NCBI GenBank assembly: GCA_028564675.1
Contig: JAOVVO010000003.1
Location: 467,806-531,805, forward strand
Length of the DNA stretch: 64,000 nucleotides
Direction: 5' to 3'
Source of the DNA: Onchocerca lupi
Taxonomy: Eukaryota; Nematoda; Chromadorea; Rhabditida; Onchocercidae
A model generated the notes under the pieces. It saw nothing but the letters and a program-made list of their open reading frames with translations, was not told the origin of the DNA and searched no databases. Shown here one piece after another: positions 57,205-64,000 of this stretch; position 1 is the stretch's first letter; each line of letters opens with the position of its first letter. The position numbers were made by a program, and so were the translations under genes.

Positions 57205-57480
57205 CTAAGCTTTTTTAGTACAATAAGGAACAAGAGCTAGAAAACGTGCCCTTATAATGGCTGAACGAAGTTTTCTTTGCTTTCTTGCACACACACCGGT
57301 TAATCTTCTAGGTAATATCCTACCATAGTCAGAAGTAAACTTAGATAACAAATCTATATTTTTATAATCTATATCCTCATCTTTAGATGTAGCAAGAGGA
57401 CAAGCTTTAGAACGCCTAAACCCAGTTCTATTATTCATAGATAGATGGGAACCATTAAAACTATTTCGTTTTTTTACCAT
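57205..57480 (-). CDS. rpsR: 30S ribosomal protein S18
   Basis: The 91-residue basic protein contains ACPLATSKDEDIDYKNIDLL, then LSKFTSDYGRILPRRLTGVC and RKQRKLRSAIIRARFLALVP, which is the S18 core. S18 binds next to S6 on the 30S platform. The start overlaps the rpsF stop by one base. Confidence 0.96.
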   Translation of the reverse strand: MVKKRNSFNGSHLSMNNRTGFRRSKACPLATSKDEDIDYKNIDLLSKFTSDYGRILPRRLTGVCARKQRKLRSAIIRARFLALVPYCTKKA

Positions 57481-58256
57481 TATGCACTTTGCTCCTCAAC
57501 TTGTTTGTTTATCATATGAGATTTACCTTCAAAAAATTTATTAACTTGTACAGATAAGTGGCGAATAATATTCTCATTAAGCTTTATTCTACGTACAAAT
57601 TCGTTCATAATACTTGAGGTAGAACTTATGCACATTATACAGTAATGACCACTCTTCATCTTATTTATCGGATATGCGAAATCTAAAAGACCCCAATATT
57701 CATATTTTATCAATCCTGAAGCTTCAACATTTTCTAAAATTACTTTCAACGTTTTATCTAATTGATCTAGGTTTGTTATTTCACAATCTTTCAAAATTTC
57801 TTGGAGCACCTTTGCTAAATTTTCTAAAATGCTTTCTTTTAAAGCACTTGCTACGTTACGAATAAATATACTCTTAGCAACTTGCTTACCACCTTCCAAG
57901 AGCTTTATAAAATTTTGCGTCATTCCTAAATCTTTTAACCCACTTTTTAGCTCTTTACCAATTTTCAATTTAACTTCTTTCAAGTTTGAAAGATCTCCTT
58001 CCAGCTCAACCCACAAAATTTTTGCAAAATTTTCCAAGAAGTTGGAATAATTAACTAAACTTTCTTGAATAGAATTAAACCGTACTTCCAATTCTTGCTT
58101 TGTAAGCTTGTTATTTTCCAGAAATTTTTTGACTTTTCGAAAAATAACATCTATCTTAATGCTTTTTAATAAAACAGCTAGTTCTTGGACCATCTCTTCT
58201 ACTTCTTGCTGTAACAAGCCCTGCTGCGCTACAAAAGTAAACTCATAAAGACTCAT
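57480..58256 (-). CDS. rpsF: 30S ribosomal protein S6 with large internal insertion
   Basis: S6 lies on the 30S platform beside S18. The N-terminal strand and helix (LYEFTFVAQQGLLQQEVEEM) occupy residues 1-38. The rest of the fold resumes at about residue 180 with LIKYEYWGLLDFAYPINKMK and SGHYCIMC, the conserved Y-G-RLAYPI-K...G.Y pattern. Between them are about 140 Lys/Glu/Leu-rich residues with helical, coiled-coil-like character. Typical S6 proteins have 95-135 residues; this one has 258. It leads the rpsF-rpsR-rplI operon, so it is surely S6. The insertion appears in frame and free of stops, so it is part of the protein. Confidence 0.9.
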   Translation of the reverse strand: MSLYEFTFVAQQGLLQQEVEEMVQELAVLLKSIKIDVIFRKVKKFLENNKLTKQELEVRFNSIQESLVNYSNFLENFAKILWVELEGDLSNLKEVKLKIGKELKSGLKDLGMTQNFIKLLEGGKQVAKSIFIRNVASALKESILENLAKVLQEILKDCEITNLDQLDKTLKVILENVEASGLIKYEYWGLLDFAYPINKMKSGHYCIMCISSTSSIMNEFVRRIKLNENIIRHLSVQVNKFFEGKSHMINKQVEEQSA

Positions 58257-58304
58257 TATGTTTTTCCTTGGTACTAATCAAATTTTTTATTATATATACC
58301 TTTT

Positions 58305-61300
58305 TTATATAGGCAAGCTATTTGTATCAATCTCTATACTTTTAACCCAACTTAAATTAGATATTTCATAAGCAATCTGTGGGGTAATTAAATATGTATC
58401 TGGCAACAAAATGTTTATCTTATATTTTTCAAAAAAGAGTTTCAACATTATCTTGGTCCTGCCACCATTTTTCAACACTGAACTTAGCTCCATAGCAATC
58501 TTTTGCGAATTTGCATATCCAGTTAAGATTAGTCTTTTTATTACAGAAGTGATTCTATCTGTAAATTCAAATATATTCTTTCCTGCTAATCTTGTTATAT
58601 TTTCTGAAGTTTCAAGATCAATTATAACAAATGTTCCTGGCGAAAATAGACTTCTTTTTTCTTCTATTACTTCATTTTTGTAAAATGCTATTTCAGAAAC
58701 ATTATATGGATCAGAGAGCGTGAGTATAACAAATCTTCCACGCTTTGAGGTTCTCATACGTACGTTTAATACTACACCAGCAGTTTTTGTCGTTCTACCT
58801 TCTCCAATAAATCCAATGTTTAATTTTTTTAAAAGAGTTCTAAATCTTTTAAGTGGATGATCGGTTAAGTAAAATCCCAGTGAAAATAACTCGTGCTCTA
58901 GTTTTTCTTCTTTATTAAAATCTTTTACATCTTTAAGTTTCGGCTTTAGGACATCAAGATTATCAAACAAACCAGCTTGATTTGACTCCTTATATTGTCT
59001 GTTTTTGTTTGCAAAGTAAATCAATGTGTCTATTGACTCATACAGCTGCTTTCTGTTTCGATGCACACTATCAAACGCCCCGGCTTTAATTAGGCTCTCT
59101 AGTGCTCTTTTATTTATTATATGTCCCGAATTTTCGATGAATTCCCATATATTCCAATAAGTGCTCGAGTTTGTGTGCACTATTTCCTCTGCTATAGAAG
59201 AACCAACATTACGCAAAGCTGCAATACCATAGCGTATATATTCACCCTCTATTGAAAATAGAGCTTGAGACTTATTTACGTCAGGTGGAAGGACAGCAAT
59301 TCCACAAAGTTTTGCAGCATGATAAAATAAGTTCAGCTTATCTCTGTTACTAATATTCAAATTCATCAAAGCTGTGAAAAATTCTAATGGATAGTTGGCC
59401 TTGAGGTAAGCCGTTTGGTAGGATATCACTGCATATGCAGCTGCATGAGATTTATTAAATCCGTAACCAGCAAATTTTGCAACAAGATCAAAAATATAAC
59501 TTGCTCTATCATAATCAACACCATTTTTTACTGCTCCTTGAATAAAAAGTTCACGTTGTTTATCCATCTCTTCTTTGATTTTCTTACCCATAGCACGCCT
59601 TAATAGATCTGCTTCAGCTAAGCTATATCCGGAGAGAATACGTGCTATTTCCATTACCTGCTCTTGGTAAATTATTACTCCAAATGTTTCTTTTAATACT
59701 TCTTCGAGTAAAGGGTGAATATAATCTGGTTTTTCAAGTCCATGTTTTCTTGCAATATAAGTTGGAATGTTATCCATAGGTCCTGGACGATAAAGGGAGA
59801 TTAAAGCGATAATATCTTCAATGCAGTCTGGTTTTAACTTGATTAGAGCCTCTCTCATTCCAGAACTTTCAAGCTGGAACACCCCGATTGTGTCACCTTT
59901 TGAGAGCATTTTGTAAGTTCTGTAGTCATTTAATGAAATTGAAGAAATATTGATTTTTTCTCCATTACAATTAATTAAACGGCATACATGATCTATTAGT
60001 GTTAATGTGCTCAGTCCGAGAAAATCGAACTTTATTAGCCCAGCTTTTTCTACATATTTCATGCTGTACTGAGTGATTGGCAAAGTAGAATTTGGATCGT
60101 AATAAACAGGAACAAAGTTTTCTAATTTTTGGTCGCATATCACAATTCCAGCAGCATGAGTTGAAACGTGACGATATATTCCCTCAAGCTTAAGAGAAAC
60201 ATTAAGAAGTTTTGCAATCACTTCATTACTATCTCGCTCTTTTTGCAGATTTTGATCGAGCTCTATTGCTTGTGACAGAGTCACAGGGTTTACCGGATTA
60301 AACGGAACCATTTTAGATATTTTGTCCACTTGAGCATAAGGCATCTGTAACACTCTCCCAACGTCTCGTAGTACAGCCCTTGCTTGCAATTTTCCGAAGG
60401 TGATTATTTGAGCGACATGGCCGTACTTCTTTCGTACATAATCAATAACTAAGTCCCTCTTTTCTTGGCAAAAATCGATATCAAAGTCAGGCATCGATAT
60501 ACGATCAGGGTTTAAAAATCTTTCAAAGATCAGACCAAATTTTGTTGGATCGAGGTCTGTGATCTGCAACGCCCAAGCAACAATTGATCCAGCGCCAGAA
60601 CCTCTTCCTGGACCAACTGGGATACCATTTGCTTTGCTCCAACGAATAAAATCAGAAACTATGAGAAAATATCCAGAATAATTCATTGAGGTTATCACGC
60701 TCAGTTCGTAGTTCAGACGATCGTAGTACTGCTCAAGGTCTATGTCTATTTCATTTGCAATACGTAGCTCTAAACCTGTAATTGCTTGTTCCCTCAGTTC
60801 TTCATTTTCAGTTTTATTCTCTCGACAAGGAAATTTAGGCAAAATAGGCTGCCTACTTCTTGGCATGTAAGAGCATCGCCTAGCTATCACTAAAGTGTTA
60901 TGAATTGCTTCAGGAATATCACTAAATAACTCCTTCATTTCCACCACAGACTTAAAATAATGCTCGGTGGTTGGTTTTTTTCTATTCTTTTCGAAAGAAT
61001 AATTTACCTCTGATATGCACGTTAATATATCATAAGCTTCATAGTCAGATTTATTTAAAAAAAATACATCGTTAGTTGCAACAAGTGGTAAATTATGCTG
61101 ATAAGCAAAGCCTATCAAGACTTCTTCAAGTTCTAATTTTTCATTAAGCCCATAACGCTGCAATTCAACATATAAATGACCATTGAATGCTAAGAACAGC
61201 CTTTTTACTGTTTCCCTATCCTGCCTCAATAATAATTGAGCTAATATTCCGTCAGATCCACCGGTTAAAGCGATCAGACCTGAACTTAAACTTAATAGCT

Positions 61301-61640
61301 CAGTAAAATCGGCATAAGGAATATCGTTGCTGTTTTTGCGCTTTCTAAAAGACTCACTTACTAAAGTGACTAAATTGGTATATCCTTGCTCATTTTTTGC
61401 AAGTAATAATATGGGTAAATTTTGTTCTGAGTGTCGAACTATAATGTTGCACCCTATTATTAGCTGTATCCCCATGCTTGCCGCATATTCTGCAAACTCA
61501 AGTGAGCCAAATAAGTTACCTGAATCAGTAACTGCAACTGCTGGCATTCTATATTGCAAGCAAAGACTGATCAGTTCCTCAATTTTGACTGAACTCTCAA
61601 GCAATGAATAAACACTGTGAACACGCAAGTGTATGAACAT
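58305..61640 (-). CDS. dnaE: DNA polymerase III subunit alpha
   Basis: DnaE is the replicative polymerase. I choose the ATG at 61640, giving 1111 residues starting MFIHLRVHSVYSLLESSVKI as in the family; the frame from 61673 adds 11 unusual residues. The PHP domain is at 1-about 280, the polymerase signature GPGRGSGAGSIVAWALQITD near 330, and PDFDIDFCQEKRD near 380 with catalytic aspartates. The GVIIYQEQVM and GYGFNKSHAAAYAVI blocks follow. The length is normal. No proofreading exonuclease gene is in the window. Confidence 0.97.
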   Translation of the reverse strand: MFIHLRVHSVYSLLESSVKIEELISLCLQYRMPAVAVTDSGNLFGSLEFAEYAASMGIQLIIGCNIIVRHSEQNLPILLLAKNEQGYTNLVTLVSESFRKRKNSNDIPYADFTELLSLSSGLIALTGGSDGILAQLLLRQDRETVKRLFLAFNGHLYVELQRYGLNEKLELEEVLIGFAYQHNLPLVATNDVFFLNKSDYEAYDILTCISEVNYSFEKNRKKPTTEHYFKSVVEMKELFSDIPEAIHNTLVIARRCSYMPRSRQPILPKFPCRENKTENEELREQAITGLELRIANEIDIDLEQYYDRLNYELSVITSMNYSGYFLIVSDFIRWSKANGIPVGPGRGSGAGSIVAWALQITDLDPTKFGLIFERFLNPDRISMPDFDIDFCQEKRDLVIDYVRKKYGHVAQIITFGKLQARAVLRDVGRVLQMPYAQVDKISKMVPFNPVNPVTLSQAIELDQNLQKERDSNEVIAKLLNVSLKLEGIYRHVSTHAAGIVICDQKLENFVPVYYDPNSTLPITQYSMKYVEKAGLIKFDFLGLSTLTLIDHVCRLINCNGEKINISSISLNDYRTYKMLSKGDTIGVFQLESSGMREALIKLKPDCIEDIIALISLYRPGPMDNIPTYIARKHGLEKPDYIHPLLEEVLKETFGVIIYQEQVMEIARILSGYSLAEADLLRRAMGKKIKEEMDKQRELFIQGAVKNGVDYDRASYIFDLVAKFAGYGFNKSHAAAYAVISYQTAYLKANYPLEFFTALMNLNISNRDKLNLFYHAAKLCGIAVLPPDVNKSQALFSIEGEYIRYGIAALRNVGSSIAEEIVHTNSSTYWNIWEFIENSGHIINKRALESLIKAGAFDSVHRNRKQLYESIDTLIYFANKNRQYKESNQAGLFDNLDVLKPKLKDVKDFNKEEKLEHELFSLGFYLTDHPLKRFRTLLKKLNIGFIGEGRTTKTAGVVLNVRMRTSKRGRFVILTLSDPYNVSEIAFYKNEVIEEKRSLFSPGTFVIIDLETSENITRLAGKNIFEFTDRITSVIKRLILTGYANSQKIAMELSSVLKNGGRTKIMLKLFFEKYKINILLPDTYLITPQIAYEISNLSWVKSIEIDTNSLPI

Positions 61641-62199
61641 AAAAACTTCAAACCAGCAATAAAAGAATACCATTAATTTACCTACAAGGATATAATTTTA
61701 TGTAAACTAAAGCTTACTCAAAGTAACAACAAAAGTTCCTTAATAATCCTTAGCTAGCTCTTTTAGTATAAAATTAAAGGTGTTTAATTTTCAGTTTATG
61801 TAAATTAAATAATGAAAGTATTATGCAGTTTATGTTTTAATATTTAACTTTTTGTACTGTGTGTACCTTTATATTTTTACACCTTTTCTAAGGTTTTACC
61901 TATATGTAGGCTAAAACATACACTTATAAGGTACTTAAGTATAGAATACCAGTTTATAGAGTAAGAGAGCAAGTGACTAATTATTACAGTGCTTTTTTGC
62001 CTTTTTTCTTTATTTAACAAACTTTTTAAGCATTTATAGCTTTAAAGTCCAAGAAACGTCATCTCAGTACTAAAGCATTAAGATTCGGAAGTTTCTTAAG
62101 TTAGTGAACATAAAAGTAACTGCTTTATACAAAAAGTAACATTTTTATGAAAAATTGAAGTCAGTATTAACTACTTAAACAACACTTTTCTAGGCTTAT
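61641..62199. other. Non-coding gap between the SDR gene and dnaE
   Basis: Very A/T-rich with stops in all frames. No gene, RNA or clear repeat is visible. It contains the dnaE promoter at the left edge. Confidence 0.4.
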
Positions 62200-63018
62200 C
62201 TATTCCATTGTACGCGGCTTCATCTCATTAACATGTAAACTCTTTAGTCCTACCTTGTAGTTAGGATAAATTAGAGAGATATTAAAATCTTTTTTAATTT
62301 TAGTATTACTCACTTTTTTTGATCCTAAGTAAAAACTTTGTGCATAATCTGACAAAGAAGAAATTTCTATTAGCTCTGGAACGCTAACGTTTATAAGTTT
62401 AGCTGCATATGTTACCACTTCAGATTGTGTAGCAGGTAAATCGTCTGCACAGTTGTATATTTCTCCAGGTTTTATATTCAGCATAGAAGAAAATAGAATA
62501 TTCGATATATCTTCAACGTGAATACGAGAAAAAAGATGCCCTTCTTTTCGCACATTTCTTGCTTTATTAAGTCGTAAGTCAACTAGTACGTTCCTGCCAG
62601 GACCGTATATTCCAGCTAAACGAAAAACATGTACAGGTAACTTGCTATTTAGCCATTTTTTTTCGGATTTAAGGCGGCTTTTTCCTCTATTTTCTACAGG
62701 TTTTGTTTCAGATTCTTCTGTAACCCAATTACCAGCGTGATCGCCATAGACGTTAGTTGTGGATAAATACCCAAGCCATTTAATACTTTGAAAGTAGTGA
62801 CCATACCTCTCTAGCACATCATCACCGCCCGGTGGAATGGAAACTAAAACATGTGTTACGTCTTGAAATGTATCTTTGCTTACTTTTTTGTAATTAAAAA
62901 GATTAATGCTTTGTATATCTTGACTTCTTGAAGTACCGCTGATTTTCCAATCTAAACTCAGTAAAATTTTTGATAAAAATTTAGCTACATACCCGTAACC
63001 AAAGCAAAATAAATGCAT
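62200..63018 (-). CDS. SDR-family NAD(P)-dependent epimerase/reductase
   Basis: The 272-residue product begins MHLFCFGYGYVAKFLSKILL, a nucleotide-binding glycine pattern modified to GYGYVA, as in the YeeZ subgroup of extended SDR proteins. Later it has YLSTTNVYGDHAGNWVTEES (active-site Ser/Thr and Tyr), FRLAGIYGPGRNVLVDLR, and RIHVEDISNILFSSM. The substrate is unknown; relatives are annotated as NAD-dependent epimerases/dehydratases. It lies five bases after the esterase gene, so the two are probably one transcript. Confidence 0.82.
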   Translation of the reverse strand: MHLFCFGYGYVAKFLSKILLSLDWKISGTSRSQDIQSINLFNYKKVSKDTFQDVTHVLVSIPPGGDDVLERYGHYFQSIKWLGYLSTTNVYGDHAGNWVTEESETKPVENRGKSRLKSEKKWLNSKLPVHVFRLAGIYGPGRNVLVDLRLNKARNVRKEGHLFSRIHVEDISNILFSSMLNIKPGEIYNCADDLPATQSEVVTYAAKLINVSVPELIEISSLSDYAQSFYLGSKKVSNTKIKKDFNISLIYPNYKVGLKSLHVNEMKPRTME

Positions 63019-63023
63019 GGAAA

Positions 63024-63704
63024 CTAATTTTTAAAATTTTTCTTAATAAACTCTATACCTAATTTGATTCCCTCTTCATTAATAATATGTCCTAATGCAT
63101 GGATTGGGTATCCCTCAACATTTATTCCATTTTTCTTTAGAGCTTTAACCGTTAAGTTAAGAGAAGAAAAAGGTACTATATCATCAGCATCGCCATGAAT
63201 AACACACATATTAGGCTTTGACTTGATATTTGGTGCAACTTTTGAAGGTGAAAGAAATCTACCAGAATATACAACAACCGATGCACAAGATTGAGGACGG
63301 GTAAGAGCTGTATGTATCGCAAGCATCGCCCCTTGAGAAAATCCAACTAAAGAAAGCTGTGTATCTTTTAAGCCAAACTTTTTCAATTTTGTATCAATAA
63401 AACGATTTACTATTAACGTGGCATTTTTTACTCCACTATACAACGCTTCTTCACTGCGATTTTCTAAACTAAACCACTGATAGCCGTCACCTATTTCTCT
63501 TTCAAACGGAGCATTTGGTGCTACAAAACACGAGTCAGGTAAAGACTTGCTCATAACTTTAGCAAGATGAATAAAGTTATCACCACTTGATCCCCAGCCA
63601 TGTAAACAAACAATCAAATTTTTCTTGTTTTCACTTGCGCAAATTTCTGGACCTTTAAGTTCAATCATTTCTTTTCTTTTTGTATTTATACTTTTATTTA
63701 GCAT
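63024..63704 (-). CDS. Phospholipase/carboxylesterase-type alpha/beta hydrolase
   Basis: The 226-residue product is an alpha/beta hydrolase of the carboxylesterase/acyl-protein thioesterase type. It has IVCLHGWGSSGDNFI near residue 32, the nucleophile elbow LVGFSQGAMLAIHTAL near 117-132, the acid in VIHGDADDIVPFSS near 170, and the catalytic histidine in HALGHIINEEG near 205. All three catalytic residues are visible. Substrate is unknown. No signal peptide is seen, so it should be cytoplasmic. Confidence 0.87.
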   Translation of the reverse strand: MLNKSINTKRKEMIELKGPEICASENKKNLIVCLHGWGSSGDNFIHLAKVMSKSLPDSCFVAPNAPFEREIGDGYQWFSLENRSEEALYSGVKNATLIVNRFIDTKLKKFGLKDTQLSLVGFSQGAMLAIHTALTRPQSCASVVVYSGRFLSPSKVAPNIKSKPNMCVIHGDADDIVPFSSLNLTVKALKKNGINVEGYPIHALGHIINEEGIKLGIEFIKKNFKN

Positions 63705-63820
63705 TAATTTGTGCTTTTGTAAAAGCTATATTCAATGTTCTTATTATTAATGGGAAAAGGAAATTATGTTTGTGTAACGGGTTATTTAGGTATATATTAT
63801 AAACTTATTTAACAAAAATT

Positions 63821-64000
63821 ATGAATATTAATGATAAAGCAGTTTTTAAAATTTACAAACCAACAAAAACTGTAACCCAATCTGGTTTAGGTAACACACG
63901 TTTCTGGTATCTAGAAATTAAGCCAAATTCCTATTACATTGAACCTATGATGGGATGGGTCGGTTCAAAAAATCCAAAAAACCAAATCATATTAAAGTTT
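63821..64000 (+). CDS. Complex I NDUFS4-like accessory subunit, 3' end outside window
   Basis: The first 60 residues are in the window. They read VFKIYKPTKTVTQSGLGNTR, then FWYLEIKP, then MMGWVGSKNPKNQIILKF. This is the conserved core of the ETC complex I subunit family (NDUFS4, 18 kDa), an alphaproteobacterial accessory subunit of NADH:quinone oxidoreductase. It starts with ATG at 63821, divergent from the esterase gene. Confidence 0.85.
   Translation, partial: MNINDKAVFKIYKPTKTVTQSGLGNTRFWYLEIKPNSYYIEPMMGWVGSKNPKNQIILKF

Overview
The window is AT-rich chromosome from an obligate intracellular alphaproteobacterium, and everything readable fits Wolbachia. It has Anaplasmataceae-type housekeeping genes, long stretches of decaying sequence, broken ankyrin-repeat genes, a broken Rpn-family gene, and no rRNA, prophage or intact insertion sequence. 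Intact genes cover about two thirds of the 64 kb. The rest is mostly dead genes, as in the reduced genomes of filarial-nematode Wolbachia. The eroded ribB leans towards a strain that has lost riboflavin synthesis; I recall that for Onchocerca strains but cannot verify it. The host assignment is inference.

Layout, left to right. 1-4.2 kb (minus): an M48/TPR protease cut by the window edge, a dead ribB, then greA, atpA and atpH. 5-12.7 kb (plus): ubiE, an ABC exporter and argS, separated by long decayed gaps that include an Rpn-family pseudogene. 12.7-24.5 kb: NhaC-type antiporter, RluC-type pseudouridine synthase, pdhA, hemJ, two unknown genes, dapB-pstB, a frameshifted membrane gene, holA, and the ispE-Mth938-znuB operon. 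24.5-31 kb (plus): addA and the overlapping secG-pyrG-tadA unit. 31.8-39.7 kb (minus): MFS transporter, bolA-metC-murE, coxC, metK. 39.7-50.1 kb: an ankyrin pseudogene, tRNA-Ile, rplU-rpmA, a second ankyrin remnant, gatB, dnaK and rne. 50.2-55.2 kb: rpmG and a small HTH gene (plus), then a 4.4 kb graveyard. 55.2-63.7 kb (minus): tRNA-Met, the rpsF-rpsR-rplI-purB block, dnaE, an SDR protein and an esterase. At 63.8 kb a complex I NDUFS4-like gene starts and runs off the end.

The main find is in the 4.4 kb graveyard. Its minus strand carries consecutive, same-strand remnants that read as biotin-synthesis genes in the order bioF, bioC, bioD, bioA, with a possible bioB stub upstream. All have stops, frameshifts and deletions. 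Together with the dead ribB, this suggests a symbiont lineage that once encoded biotin and riboflavin synthesis steps and has lost them at these loci.

The intact genes support translation (argS, gatB, tRNAs, L9, L21, L27, L33, S6, S18, tadA, rluC), energy (ATP synthase, pyruvate dehydrogenase, cytochrome oxidase, complex I, ubiquinone), replication and repair (dnaE, holA, addA), envelope precursors (dapB, murE, ispE), haem (hemJ), CTP and purine synthesis, and transport of phosphate, metal ions and small solutes.
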